Below are positions 44,162 through 54,311 of a stretch of DNA of 64,000 nucleotides, piece after piece; positions within the stretch are counted from its first letter, which is position 1, and each line of letters starts with the position of its first letter. The notes beneath the pieces are model-generated. The model ran no database searches. It was not told the origin of the DNA and was given only the letters and a program-made list of their open reading frames with translations. Made by a program: the position numbers and the translations under genes. The DNA lies in assembly GCA_002311635.1 (NCBI GenBank), contig DBZJ01000100.1, positions 15,468 to 79,467 on the forward strand, given 5' to 3'. Source of the stretch: Syntrophaceae bacterium UBA1163 (GTDB lineage Bacteria; Desulfobacterota; BSN033; UBA1163).

Positions 44162-45562
44162 ATGATCAAGGACAAAATATTAGTGGCGGATGATGAACAA
44201 AGCATGAGGGAATTCTTAGACATCATGCTAAAAAAGGAAGGGTACAAAGTTTCACTTGCCTCGAATGGAGAAGAAGTTGCCAAACTGGTCGAAAATGATC
44301 TTTTTGACTTGGTCTTGCTCGATATCCGGATGCCGAAGCTGGATGGAATCTCTGCGCTCAAAAAGATTAAAGCCAACGCCCCGGAAACCGTCGTGATCAT
44401 GATCACCGCTTATGCTTCTGCGGATACGGCCATCAAGGCGATGAAAGAAGGGGCGTATGATTACATCACGAAACCCTTCAAGGTCGAAGAGATCAAATTG
44501 ATCATCAAGAATGCACTGGAAAAGAAGAATCTCCAGAAGGAGAACATTCTTTTAAAACAGGTGGTCAGAGACCGCTTTCATTTTGGGAATATCATCGGCC
44601 AAAGCCCTAAGATGGCGGCGTTGTATGATCTTTTGGAGAAGGTATCTCCTACCAAAACAAATATTTTGATTACCGGGGAAAGTGGAACGGGCAAAGAATT
44701 GGTGGCGAAGGCGATCCATTATAATAGCCCCCGGAAGGAGAAACCTTTCGTGACGCTAAATTGTGGCGCCATCCCGGAATCCCTCATCGAAAGCGAACTC
44801 TTTGGCCACATGAAAGGGGCGTTCACCGATGCCATTGCTACCAAAAAGGGATTGTTCGAAGTAGCTGACGAAGGGACGATCTTTTTGGACGAGATCAGCG
44901 AATTGCCTCTCCTCATGCAGGTGAAATTGCTACGAGTTTTGCAGGATAAGGAATTTAAGAGAGTGGGCGGGACAGAAGACATTCGGGTGGATGTCCGAAT
45001 TATCGCTGCTACAAATAAAGATCTCGAAGAGGCCGTGAAAGAAAAACGTTTTCGGGAAGACTTATTCTACCGGCTCAATGTGATTCAGATCAAACTCCCC
45101 CCGTTAAGGGACCGGAAAGAAGACATCCAGATCCTGGCTAACCATTTTCTGAAAAAGTATTCTCAAGAATTAAGTAAAGCCATTTCGAAGATCTCTCCGG
45201 AGGCACTTCAAATCTTACTGAATTATGACTATCCAGGCAATGTGAGAGAACTCCAAAATATTATCGAAAGAGCGGTGGCTCTCGAGGGTAGTCAAGAACT
45301 TACCCCGCACAATCTGCGATCCTATTTAAGCGAACAGCCGCTTCTGAAAAAAGGACCGGTTGACATCGAAATCCCAAATGAAGGAATCGACCTTGAAAAG
45401 ATGGTCGAGGATCTTGAAAGGAGTCTACTGCTGAAAGCGTTAGATAGAACGAAGGGGATAAAAAAGAAGGCGGCGGAACTTCTCCATATCAATTTCCGCT
45501 CGATGCGCTACCGTTTGGAAAAATACGGCTTGAATCACGAGGCGGATTCTGAGCTGGGTTGA
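44162..45562 (+). CDS. pilR: Sigma-54-dependent response regulator PilR (NtrC family)
   Basis: PilR activates sigma-54 transcription of pilA. The 466-residue protein has a receiver domain with Asp54 (LLDIRMPKLDG) and a central AAA+ domain with Walker A GESGTGKE (172-179). It also has the sigma-54 contact loop GAFTDA (219-224) and the DEGTIFLDEISELPLLMQ Walker B. A Fis-type helix-turn-helix (LLKALDRTKGIKKKAAELLHI) ends it. The contact loop differs from the usual GAFTGA at the fifth residue. The matching promoters at 20312 and 37922 are its expected targets. Confidence 0.94.
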   Translation: MIKDKILVADDEQSMREFLDIMLKKEGYKVSLASNGEEVAKLVENDLFDLVLLDIRMPKLDGISALKKIKANAPETVVIMITAYASADTAIKAMKEGAYDYITKPFKVEEIKLIIKNALEKKNLQKENILLKQVVRDRFHFGNIIGQSPKMAALYDLLEKVSPTKTNILITGESGTGKELVAKAIHYNSPRKEKPFVTLNCGAIPESLIESELFGHMKGAFTDAIATKKGLFEVADEGTIFLDEISELPLLMQVKLLRVLQDKEFKRVGGTEDIRVDVRIIAATNKDLEEAVKEKRFREDLFYRLNVIQIKLPPLRDRKEDIQILANHFLKKYSQELSKAISKISPEALQILLNYDYPGNVRELQNIIERAVALEGSQELTPHNLRSYLSEQPLLKKGPVDIEIPNEGIDLEKMVEDLERSLLLKALDRTKGIKKKAAELLHINFRSMRYRLEKYGLNHEADSELG

Positions 45563-45585
45563 AGGGGTACCCCATTGCCTGTTGG

Positions 45586-46260
45586 CTAGTACTTCGAAGC
45601 CCCTATTTCCTCCATCCTTCCTGTTACCGTGAAGACCACGCGCTCGCAGATATTCGTAGCGCGGTCCGCCGCACGCTCGAGGTTGTGGGCTACCCATATG
45701 AGCCGGGTGGCACGGTTCGTCGTCTTGGGATCGACCATCATGAAGGTCAGAAGCTCCCGAAAGACCTGGTCGTAAAGACCGTCCACGACAGTATCCATGC
45801 TGACGACCCGCATCGCCAATTCCACATCTCGCCTGGCGAAAGAATGGATGCTGTTATTAATCATCTCAATCGTTATCTCCCCCATCCGCGGGATATCAAT
45901 CAACGGCTTCAGGGGCGGCTCGTCGCCAACCATAATGACAATCTTGGCAATGCCATCGGCGTAGTCGCCGATTCGTTCCAACTCTATGATGATGTTGAGA
46001 ACGGCTACGATAATGCGCAGGTCGCTCGCCATAGGCTGCTGGGTGGCGATGAGTCCGATGCATTTGTCTTCAATGCTGTACCGCTGCTTGTCAACCTGGT
46101 CGTCGTCGGCAATGATTTGGTGAGCCAGAGTTAAATCCCGCTTTTTTAAGGCTTCGATAGCACGGTCTATCGCTTTGGCCACCATGTCGCCCATCGCGAG
46201 TACATCCTCTTCGACCTCCTGCAATTGTTTATGAAAAGTTGTTCTTGTTTCCATGGCCAT
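45586..46260 (-). CDS. phoU: Phosphate transport system regulatory protein PhoU
   Basis: PhoU is a two-domain helical metal-binding protein that damps phosphate uptake signalling. The 224-residue protein repeats the PhoU motif twice (RIIVAVLNIIIELERIGDYADGIAKI and ATRLIWVAHNLERAADRATNICERVVF), with the ExxxD sites that bind metal. It converges on pilR (23 bp). The usual partner genes pstSCAB and phoR are absent; the pit transporter gene and a DUF47 gene lie just upstream instead. Confidence 0.93.
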   Translation of the reverse strand: MAMETRTTFHKQLQEVEEDVLAMGDMVAKAIDRAIEALKKRDLTLAHQIIADDDQVDKQRYSIEDKCIGLIATQQPMASDLRIIVAVLNIIIELERIGDYADGIAKIVIMVGDEPPLKPLIDIPRMGEITIEMINNSIHSFARRDVELAMRVVSMDTVVDGLYDQVFRELLTFMMVDPKTTNRATRLIWVAHNLERAADRATNICERVVFTVTGRMEEIGASKY

Positions 46261-46360
46261 TCCTCCGAATCTGCTTCAGCCTGCAGCTGTGCTCTGTAAA
46301 CCAAGGCCGAATGCAAATAACTCACGTTAGCACGCCTGACTCCATCTCAAGAATCCTCTA

Positions 46361-47356
46361 TCATTTCAAGCCGAGCATTCCGCACAAAAAATAAATCAAG
46401 CCGGCCAATAAAGCGGCTGTCGGAATCGTAAAAATCCAGGCCCAGACAATCCGAACCGTCACGCCCCATCGCACCGCGGTAAACCGGATTGCAGAACCCA
46501 CGCCCGATATAGCGCCCGTGATGACATGGGTCGTACTCACTGGAACCCCCAGATAGGTGGCTAAGAAAATGCTAAAAGCGGCGGATGTCTCAGCACAAAC
46601 ACCATCAATTGGCTCTAACTTCGTAATCTTCTGACCCATGGTCCTAACAATCCGCCAGCCGCCGCTCAGGGTGCCCAATCCAATAGCGGCGTGGGCGCTC
46701 AGAACAACCCAGAGAGGTATTTTAAATTCGCGGATTAAGCCCCCGGCAAAGAGAAGACTGGCGATGATGCCCATGGTTTTTTGTGCATCATTGCTGCCAT
46801 GGCCCAGGCTGTAAAGAGCCGCAGAAAAAAGTTGCAATACTCGAGACCACTTATTAACAACAGCCGGCCTACGTTTATAAATAATCCATGTTGTAATGAC
46901 CTTTAGTAGAAACCCTAAGAATAGACCGATCATAGGCGCCAAGACGATAAAAATCAACGTCTTGTACCAACCACCCACAATAATCACTCCCAGCCCACTC
47001 TTTACGACAGCTGCTCCGGCATATCCGCCAATGAGGGCATGGGAAGAACTACTCGGCAGTCCAAAATACCAAGTAATCATATTCCATAGAATGGCGCCCC
47101 CAAGCCCCGCGAGAACCACCGTCGAGGTGATTGTCCTAATGTCAACCATTCCTTTACCGATTGTTTCGGCCACCGTGGTGTGAAATATAAGAAAAGCCAC
47201 GAAATTAAAAAATGCCGCCCACACCACCGCCTGTCTGGGCGATAGAACCCTCGTGGAGACGATCGTGGAGATCGAATTCGCAGCATCATGCATCCCGTTG
47301 GTATAATCGAAGACTAAAGCGATGGCTATGATGACAACGATGAATAACAAACCCAT
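46361..47356 (-). CDS. pit: Low-affinity inorganic phosphate transporter (Pit family)
   Basis: The 331-residue protein has about ten membrane helices. It carries the two family signatures (DYTNGMHDAANSISTIVSTRVLSPRQ near the N-terminus and GHGSNDAQKTMGIIASLL in the middle), each with a conserved Asp-Ala. Pit proteins import metal-phosphate complexes with protons. The gene follows the DUF47 gene in the same direction, a pairing known from many bacteria, and precedes phoU. Confidence 0.95.
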   Translation of the reverse strand: MGLLFIVVIIAIALVFDYTNGMHDAANSISTIVSTRVLSPRQAVVWAAFFNFVAFLIFHTTVAETIGKGMVDIRTITSTVVLAGLGGAILWNMITWYFGLPSSSSHALIGGYAGAAVVKSGLGVIIVGGWYKTLIFIVLAPMIGLFLGFLLKVITTWIIYKRRPAVVNKWSRVLQLFSAALYSLGHGSNDAQKTMGIIASLLFAGGLIREFKIPLWVVLSAHAAIGLGTLSGGWRIVRTMGQKITKLEPIDGVCAETSAAFSIFLATYLGVPVSTTHVITGAISGVGSAIRFTAVRWGVTVRIVWAWIFTIPTAALLAGLIYFLCGMLGLK

Positions 47357-47436
47357 CGTACCCTCAGGCAGAAAAGACAGGGGCGGAGACGGCCGGACTT
47401 AGAGCATCAATGGTGGAAACGACGTGAGATTCAGGG

Positions 47437-48066
47437 TCAGGCATATTTTATAGCCACGCCTTCCAGTATGTTGGCTATATCCTCGCACCTGTCGATGACA
47501 CTCTCCATATGGTTGTAGATCTCGCGCCACTTGATAAGCGTCGCATAATTTGTTGAGTCATCGAACAGCTCGGCCATTGCCGAGCGATAAACGATATCCC
47601 CTAAGTTTTCCAGGCGATTGATCTCTACACATCTCTTGAGAAGCTGCTTTCTCCCAACACGGTCATGCATTTCCGAGACGGCCTTTTCAACCTCAGCCAC
47701 TGCTTGCACAACGAGATCCGCCAACTCTTTGGCCCTATTCGTCGGGCATTCGACCTTATAGAGGAGCATCGCATCCGCCGCTGCGTGAACGAAGTCAGCG
47801 ACATCGTCAAGGGAATGGGCTAAAAGAGCGATATCCTCCCGGTCGAACGGGGTAATAATGGAGCGGTGCAACTGGTCAAAGATTTGATGAGTAATCGCAT
47901 CTCCCTGGTGCTCCAGGTCATTGATAACCCCCACCCTTTCCTTCACGTTCTCCCAGATAGACACCATATCCTTTAGCTGCTGAGCTATCTTGACCGCATT
48001 CCGCGTCCCCTGCTCGAAAAGGGCGAAAAATTTCTTCTCCTTAGGTATAAGAGACAACCTGAACAA
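47437..48066 (-). CDS. DUF47 family PhoU-like protein (Pit accessory protein)
   Basis: The 209-residue all-helical protein belongs to the DUF47/TIGR00153 family, distant relatives of PhoU. It has EQGTRNAVKIAQQLKDMV, DLEHQGDAITHQIFDQLH, FDREDIALLAHSLDDVADFVHAAADAM and NRLENLGDIVYRSAMAELF, with acidic sites that may bind metal. Its gene is next to a Pit transporter gene, where it is thought to modulate phosphate import. The start at 48066 has a modest ribosome site. Confidence 0.92.
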   Translation of the reverse strand: MFRLSLIPKEKKFFALFEQGTRNAVKIAQQLKDMVSIWENVKERVGVINDLEHQGDAITHQIFDQLHRSIITPFDREDIALLAHSLDDVADFVHAAADAMLLYKVECPTNRAKELADLVVQAVAEVEKAVSEMHDRVGRKQLLKRCVEINRLENLGDIVYRSAMAELFDDSTNYATLIKWREIYNHMESVIDRCEDIANILEGVAIKYA

Positions 48067-48106
48067 CGCGGGCCTTCCTTTGCCGGCAAGACACCGGCTT
48101 CAATAA

Positions 48107-49858
48107 TCATTTCCTTTTAAACTGTCTTTTCAATTCATCCAAGGGAAAGAAAAAAAAGATGGGCCGGCCATGCGGGCAGGTAGTGGAAGCATGGAAAGGA
48201 GCGAGGTCCTCGACCAGCTTATCTATCTCCTCTCTTCTCAACATAGAGTTCCCTCGAACGGCAGAATGACAGGCCAACGTGACCAGAAGGGTATAGATCG
48301 TTTCCTTCCCCCTCCCCCTTTTTTCCAAAAAAGAGAGCTCTTCCAATATCCCCCTAACCATTTCTTTCGGATCCTTTGGGTCGATAAAAGAAGGCACGGA
48401 TTGGATCGCAAACAGCTTTTCGCCAACAGGTTCGACTTCAAACCCAATCTCCTTCAACGCTTCCCCGGCTGAATCGAGCGTACACGATTCTTCCGCAGAC
48501 AGTTCGATCAAGATGGGAAGGAGTAATCTTTCTGAGATCACGGACCCGTTTTCAAATTTCTTCTTAAACTTTTCGAAGAGAATCCTCTCATGGGCGGCAT
48601 GTTGGTCGATAAAGACCAGGCTTCCTTCCCCCTCGCAGAGAATATAGGTTCCCCGGATCTGCCCTAGCACAGCATAGGGCCATTTCTTCTCGACTTCCCA
48701 CGGAAGTTCTCCTCCATCGCGAACTGTGAGCATTCCTTTTTCCTCTCCTCTTAAAAAGGAGGAAGGAGGGGACAGGGTTTCTTGGACAAAAAAAGAGGGC
48801 TCCGCCCACTCTCGAAAAACCCGTTTCTCTGTCGCCCCTCGGGGAGCCACTTCTTCTGACCGGCGGGGACCCTCTTCAAGCACCATTCGGATGGCCCCCA
48901 AGACGGCCTGGTAGACCCGGTCCGGGTCCTTGAACTTCACCTCGGACTTGGTGGGGTGGACATTCACATCGACAAAAGACGGAGGAAGGGTGATGAAGAG
49001 GACGACCACAGGAAATTGATTCATAGGAAGGACATGTCGATAAGCATCCAAGACAGCTCTGTAAATCATCCGGTCCTTGATAAAGCGCTGGTTGACGTAA
49101 AAATAGATGCCTTCTGCATTCCTCTTCGAAAACGACGGGAGGCTCGCAAACCCTGAGAGTCTGATTTCTCCCTGCTCGAACCCGATGGGTTGAAGATGGC
49201 CATAAACCTCTTTTCCCAAAACGGCCTCGACTCGAGCCAAAGGCGACTCTGTTTTGACATGTTCATGGAGGGTCCGGCCGTCATGAATGAACCTAAACGA
49301 AATCGTCGGGTGGGAAAGGCTCAATCGGAAAAAGTGACTCAAAGCAGACCGAAGTTCTGAACGGATCGATTTCAAAAATTTTCTTTTCGCCGGAATATTG
49401 TAGAAAAGTTGTTCGACTCCCACTTCCGTCCCAACGGGAAGGCCTGTCTCCGAAACACGCTTTATCTCCCCCCCTTCACAGATCACTTTCGTTCCGGTAA
49501 GGCAATCATGCGTCCTGGTTTGAAGGGTCATCTTAGAGACCTGAGAAATGCTTGGCAGGGCCTCCCCCCTAAACCCTAATGTATGAATGGCATAGAGATC
49601 CTCCGCTCTCCTTAGTTTGCTGGTGGCGTATCTTTGAAAGGCCAATGGAACATCCTCCTGGTCCATTCCCTCTCCGCTGTCCGTCACACGAATCAATTGG
49701 AGCCCTCCTGCTTTTAACTCAACCGTGATTTCGGAGCTCCCCGCATCGATGGCGTTTTCCATCAGTTCCTTTACAACGGAAGCGGGTCTCTCGATCACCT
49801 CTCCGGCCGCAATGATCTGGGAAACGGATTCTGGTAATACTTCAATTTTTCTCGCCAT
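48107..49858 (-). CDS. mutL: DNA mismatch repair protein MutL
   Basis: MutL couples mismatch recognition by MutS to strand removal. The 583-residue protein has the GHKL ATPase domain (IAAGEVIERPASVVKELMENAIDAG; DSGEGM; FRGEALPSI) and the transducer domain (about 220-330). A variable linker follows and then the C-terminal dimerisation domain. The endonuclease motif DQHAAHERILFE (Asp418 onward) and CPHGRP are intact, so this is a nicking-type MutL, as expected for bacteria without MutH. It lies 16 bp after accA. Confidence 0.95.
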   Translation of the reverse strand: MARKIEVLPESVSQIIAAGEVIERPASVVKELMENAIDAGSSEITVELKAGGLQLIRVTDSGEGMDQEDVPLAFQRYATSKLRRAEDLYAIHTLGFRGEALPSISQVSKMTLQTRTHDCLTGTKVICEGGEIKRVSETGLPVGTEVGVEQLFYNIPAKRKFLKSIRSELRSALSHFFRLSLSHPTISFRFIHDGRTLHEHVKTESPLARVEAVLGKEVYGHLQPIGFEQGEIRLSGFASLPSFSKRNAEGIYFYVNQRFIKDRMIYRAVLDAYRHVLPMNQFPVVVLFITLPPSFVDVNVHPTKSEVKFKDPDRVYQAVLGAIRMVLEEGPRRSEEVAPRGATEKRVFREWAEPSFFVQETLSPPSSFLRGEEKGMLTVRDGGELPWEVEKKWPYAVLGQIRGTYILCEGEGSLVFIDQHAAHERILFEKFKKKFENGSVISERLLLPILIELSAEESCTLDSAGEALKEIGFEVEPVGEKLFAIQSVPSFIDPKDPKEMVRGILEELSFLEKRGRGKETIYTLLVTLACHSAVRGNSMLRREEIDKLVEDLAPFHASTTCPHGRPIFFFFPLDELKRQFKRK

Positions 49859-49874
49859 CGTCCTTCCGCATCAT

Positions 49875-50846
49875 CTACGTGCCACCATCATCGATGAAAG
49901 TACCCATTCTCCTGAACTTCTCATATCGAAGGCTTAATAATTCTTCCTCATCCATTTTTTCTAATTCTTTCAGGTGTCGTTCGACGACCTCTTTCAGAAT
50001 CCGCGCCATTCCTTCCGCGTCTCGATGAGCTCCCCCCAGCGGCTCTTTGACAATCTCATCGATCACGCCCAATCGAGACAAGTCGGCAGCGGTCAACTTC
50101 AACGACTCCGCAGCGACCTCCTTTCCTTTCTCACCATCTTTCCAAAGGATCGCCGCACATCCCTCCGGAGAGATCACCGAATAAATCGAATGCTCCAACA
50201 TCAAGATTCGATCCCCCACACCAATCGCCAAAGCACCTCCACTTCCCCCTTCTCCAATCACCACGGTGATGATCGGCGTCCTCAGCACGACCATCATCCT
50301 AAGATTTCTGGCAATGGCCTCTGCCTGGCCTCTTTCTTCGGCTCCTACCCCAGGAAAGGCGCCCGGCGTATCGATCATCGTCAGGACAGGCTTTTTGAAC
50401 AGCTCCGCCAATTTCATCAACCTTAACGCCTTCCGATATCCTTCCGGATGAGGCATCCCGAAATTCCGGTAAGCCATTTCCTTCGCATCTGCCCCCTTTT
50501 GGTGGGCGATGATGGTGACCGGCCTGCCATTAAACCTCGCCATTCCCCCGAGTATCGCAGGATCGTCTCCATAGTTTCGATCTCCATGAAGCTCTACAAA
50601 ACCCTCACACATCCATTGGACATAGTGGGAGGCTTTGGGCCGGTCAATATGCCTTGCCAATTGTGTGATTTGCCAACCGGTTAAGTTGGAAAATATTTCT
50701 TTCTGCAGACGATGGAGTTTCTCTTCCAAACTCTTCAGTTGTTCCCTGAAATAAAGGGGGTTCCCTCTAGAAAACCTTTTCAGATTTTCGATTTCTCTTT
50801 CCATCTCGACCAACGGTTTTTCAAATTCCAGATAATGTTTTACCAT
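49875..50846 (-). CDS. accA: Acetyl-CoA carboxylase carboxyltransferase subunit alpha
   Basis: AccA forms the carboxyltransferase half with AccD in fatty-acid synthesis. The protein of 323 residues has FKKPVLTMIDTPGAFPGVGAEERGQAEAIARNL and the oxyanion-hole region IGEGGSGGALAIGVGDRILMLEHSIYSVISPEGCAAILWKD. The preceding GTG at 50849 lies directly before the ATG chosen. It follows dnaE by about 12 bp; accA-dnaE is a common bacterial pair. Confidence 0.95.
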   Translation of the reverse strand: MVKHYLEFEKPLVEMEREIENLKRFSRGNPLYFREQLKSLEEKLHRLQKEIFSNLTGWQITQLARHIDRPKASHYVQWMCEGFVELHGDRNYGDDPAILGGMARFNGRPVTIIAHQKGADAKEMAYRNFGMPHPEGYRKALRLMKLAELFKKPVLTMIDTPGAFPGVGAEERGQAEAIARNLRMMVVLRTPIITVVIGEGGSGGALAIGVGDRILMLEHSIYSVISPEGCAAILWKDGEKGKEVAAESLKLTAADLSRLGVIDEIVKEPLGGAHRDAEGMARILKEVVERHLKELEKMDEEELLSLRYEKFRRMGTFIDDGGT

Positions 50847-50858
50847 CACCGTGCCTGT

Positions 50859-53800
50859 CTATTCAAAAGAGACGGAGGAAGACTTAAAAAGATGTTGAAG
50901 ACGGACTTTAAAATGTTGGGAAGGGTCGACCATATATTGATCTGACAAAGCAACAACGGTCTCCCGGTTGTTTCCACCCATAAAGTGAAGGAGAACCTTA
51001 GAAGAGCCTCGGTTCGCCAGGATAATCTCCTTTAAATCTGAAAGATGAGAGGGGGCCAACGCGGAGAGGGGAATTCTTAAATGGAAGGGTCTCACGGGTG
51101 AAGAGGTCAACTCCGGAAGTGAGTGAACTTCCGTTCCCTTTATTTTGATATGTTCCTCGGATAGATCCAGGGTCCCTTCCACGAGAAGAGGGTCTCCCCC
51201 TCTTAAGTAGGGCAAAGCCGCTTTAAAAACCTCGGGGAAAAGAATGACCTCAACAAATCCTTTCATATCCTCCACAGTCAAGAAAGCCATCCGGTCCCCT
51301 TTCTTGGTGACAATCTCCTTCAAGGCGCTGACGAGGCCGCAGATCTTGACGCTGGCTCCGTTCTGAAGCTTCGGAAGACCGGCAGTATCCAAATCGGTAT
51401 ATTTTTTAATTTCGTCCTGGTAGCGGGACAGCGGATGCCGGGAGATATAAAAACCAATCGTCTCTTTTTCAAACGTGATCAGCTGATTTTCGGGGAATTC
51501 ATCAATATCCGGATAATTCTCTCTTAGCTCTCCGGGATGGTTGATGAGCATGCTCAACTGAGGCTCCCCTTTCTTCTTTTGGGTCGATTGGGACTCTTCG
51601 AGAAGTTCTCCAAGGACGGTCAACATTTGGGACCGATGCGCTTTCGAAAAGTCAAAGGCCCCACACTTCACCAGACTTTCGACCACTCTTCGATTCACTT
51701 TTCTCAGGTCGGCGCGTTGGCAAAAATCGCACAAGGACTTGAATTTTCCGTTGGCGTTTCGTTCCGTCAGGATGATGTCGATGGCCGCATCCCCGACGTT
51801 TTTTACAGCGGTCAGACCGAAGCGGATCTGATTCCCAAATACTGCGAAATGTTTAAAACTTTCATTAATATCCGGAGGCAAGACTTCAATTCCCATCTCC
51901 CGGCATTCGGAAATGTACCTGACAATTTTATCCGCATTTTGGGCTTCACTTGTCAGCAAAGCGGCCATAAACTCGACCGGGTAGTGAGTCTTCAAATAGG
52001 CTGTACGGTAAGCGAGAAGGGCATAGGCAGCGCTGTGGGACTTATTGAAACCATACCGACCGAATGTCTCCATCTGTTCAAAAATCTTCTCAGCCTTCTT
52101 GACAGAAATCCTGTTTTTTTTCGTCCCGTCCAGAAACTTCTCTTTCTGCCTCTCCATCTCCAGGGCGTCTTTCTTAGCCATCCCTCTCCGTAGATTATCC
52201 GCATCTTCGAGGCTGAAATTGGCCAGGGCGCTGGCGATACGCATGACCTGCTCCTGATAAACAATTACCCCGTAAGTATCCTTTAGGATCCCTTCCAAAG
52301 CTGGGAGCTCGTACCTGATCGATTCTTGGCCGTGTTTTCGCTTGATGAACTCGCCTACCATACCACTATCCAGAGGGCCGGGCCGATAAAGGGCTACCAG
52401 AGCAATGATGTCTTTGAAACTCTGTGGCTTGAGCTTGACTAAAAGGTCGCGCATCCCCGAACTCTCCAACTGGAAGACGCCGAGGTTTGAACCCGCTCCG
52501 AGAACGGCATAGACTTCTGAATCATCCAACGGGATCTCAGAAAGCTCAAGCTGAATCCCCCGGTTTTTCTCGATCAGCTGAATCGTCTGGTCCAAGACAG
52601 TGAGGGTCTTGAGCCCAAGAAAATCGAATTTGACCAAACCGATGGATTCAACCTGCTTCATGGCATACTGGGTCATCACCTCGTTGTTCTGGCCGCGCTG
52701 GACCGGAAGATATTCCATCAAAGGCTTGTTAGCAATCACCACTCCCGCCGCATGGGTCGAGGCGTGCCTTGCCAATCCCTCCAAAGATCTGGCGATCTCA
52801 AACAGAGAAGCAATTCGGATGTCTCTTCCAACCGCCTCTCTTAGGCCCGCCTCTTGCTGTAAGGCTTGGTCAAGCGTAATGTCGAGCTTGTTCGGGATGA
52901 GTTTTGCGAGTCGATCGACTTCTGCATAAGGAATCCCAAGGACACGACCCACATCCCGGACGACCGCCTTCGCCTGCATCTTACCGAAGGTGATGATCTG
53001 AGCCACGTTCTCTTTCCCGTACTTTCCCGATACGTATTGAATGACCTCGTCCCTTCGTTCCATGCAAAAATCGACGTCCACGTCGGGCATGCTGTTCTTT
53101 CTACCCGGGTTCAAAAACCGTTCAAAGATCAGATCATATTCGATCGGGTCCAAGTCCGTAATGTTTAAGGCGTAGGCTACCAGACTTCCGGCCACCGACC
53201 CCCTTCCGGGACCGACGGGGATCTGATGGCTCTTGGCATAGTGGATAAAATCATAGACGATCAAAAAATAGCCCGGAAACCCCATCGATTTGATGATCTT
53301 GAGCTCTTCTTCAAGACGCGCCTTGTAACGGACAGACCGATCGTTAAAATCCTTCTCTCCGTGAAACCGCGATAGCCGTCGTTCCAACCCTTCTTTTGCC
53401 AGTCTCTCCAAATAACTTTCAGCGGTCTCTCCGGCCGGAACAGCGATTCTTGGGATATGCTTCTCATCAAAATGGATCTCAAGATTACACTGTTCTGCGA
53501 TCTCCGCCGCATGGGTAATCGCCTCCGGCGTGTTTCGGAAAAGATCGGCCATCTCCTGAGGCGATTTAAAATAAAATTCGTCGGATGAAAATCTCATTCG
53601 ATCGCTATCCTGGAGCGTCTTCCCCGTTTGAATGCAGAGGAGGACCTCCTGTGCCTTGGCGTCCTTTCGATGAAGATAGTGACAGTCGTTTGTCGCGACT
53701 GAAGGAAGGGAGAGTTGATGTCCAATCTCCAAGAGCCGCTCATTCACTTGGAGCTGGTTTTCCACGCCGTTGTTCTGAATCTCAATGAAAAACCGACGAT

Positions 53801-54311
53801 CGTCAAAAATCCTTCGATACTCTTCGGCTGATTGCAGGGCTTTTTTCATCTCCCCCCGGCTGGCATGACTGGCAATCTCCCCTTTCATGCAGCCGCTCAG
53901 GGCAATCAAACCCTCGTTATATTTACTGAGGAGTTCTTTATCCACCCTCGGCTTGTAATAAAACCCTTCAAAATGGCCGAGGGTCACCAATTTTATTAGA
54001 TTGAAATAACCCGTCTCATTTTTGACCAAAAGGGTGAGATGGTAGTTTCCCTCCCCTCCTGGTACCGTTTTTCTCTCAAACCGGCTTCCCGGGGATACAT
54101 AAATCTCGCATCCCACAACGGGTTTAATGCCGTGCCGGATGGCCGTTTGATAAAATTCGACAACGCCAAACATGCTCCCGTGATCGGTCAGTGCCATCGC
54201 ATCCATTCCGTATTTCTTGGCCAACTCGAAGGCCTCTTCAAACCGGATGGCGCCATCCAGCAGACTGTATTGACTATGGACATGAAGATGGACAAATTTA
54301 GAGTGTTCCAT
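50859..54311 (-). CDS. dnaE: DNA polymerase III subunit alpha
   Basis: This is the replicative polymerase, in the C-family. The product has 1150 residues from the ATG at 54311, with an N-terminal PHP domain (HLHVHSQYSLLDG, then LTDHGSMFG). The catalytic aspartates lie in PDVDVDFCMER, and GRGSVAGSLVAYALNI marks the active-site P-loop-like region. Helix-hairpin-helix and OB-fold (CGLVSALKEIVTKKGDRMAFLTVEDMKG) domains follow. The frame opens at a TTG at 54332, but that extension is inside the stuttered repeat. The ATG at 54311 matches the family start. No ribosome site is visible before it. Confidence 0.95.
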   Translation of the reverse strand: MEHSKFVHLHVHSQYSLLDGAIRFEEAFELAKKYGMDAMALTDHGSMFGVVEFYQTAIRHGIKPVVGCEIYVSPGSRFERKTVPGGEGNYHLTLLVKNETGYFNLIKLVTLGHFEGFYYKPRVDKELLSKYNEGLIALSGCMKGEIASHASRGEMKKALQSAEEYRRIFDDRRFFIEIQNNGVENQLQVNERLLEIGHQLSLPSVATNDCHYLHRKDAKAQEVLLCIQTGKTLQDSDRMRFSSDEFYFKSPQEMADLFRNTPEAITHAAEIAEQCNLEIHFDEKHIPRIAVPAGETAESYLERLAKEGLERRLSRFHGEKDFNDRSVRYKARLEEELKIIKSMGFPGYFLIVYDFIHYAKSHQIPVGPGRGSVAGSLVAYALNITDLDPIEYDLIFERFLNPGRKNSMPDVDVDFCMERRDEVIQYVSGKYGKENVAQIITFGKMQAKAVVRDVGRVLGIPYAEVDRLAKLIPNKLDITLDQALQQEAGLREAVGRDIRIASLFEIARSLEGLARHASTHAAGVVIANKPLMEYLPVQRGQNNEVMTQYAMKQVESIGLVKFDFLGLKTLTVLDQTIQLIEKNRGIQLELSEIPLDDSEVYAVLGAGSNLGVFQLESSGMRDLLVKLKPQSFKDIIALVALYRPGPLDSGMVGEFIKRKHGQESIRYELPALEGILKDTYGVIVYQEQVMRIASALANFSLEDADNLRRGMAKKDALEMERQKEKFLDGTKKNRISVKKAEKIFEQMETFGRYGFNKSHSAAYALLAYRTAYLKTHYPVEFMAALLTSEAQNADKIVRYISECREMGIEVLPPDINESFKHFAVFGNQIRFGLTAVKNVGDAAIDIILTERNANGKFKSLCDFCQRADLRKVNRRVVESLVKCGAFDFSKAHRSQMLTVLGELLEESQSTQKKKGEPQLSMLINHPGELRENYPDIDEFPENQLITFEKETIGFYISRHPLSRYQDEIKKYTDLDTAGLPKLQNGASVKICGLVSALKEIVTKKGDRMAFLTVEDMKGFVEVILFPEVFKAALPYLRGGDPLLVEGTLDLSEEHIKIKGTEVHSLPELTSSPVRPFHLRIPLSALAPSHLSDLKEIILANRGSSKVLLHFMGGNNRETVVALSDQYMVDPSQHFKVRLQHLFKSSSVSFE

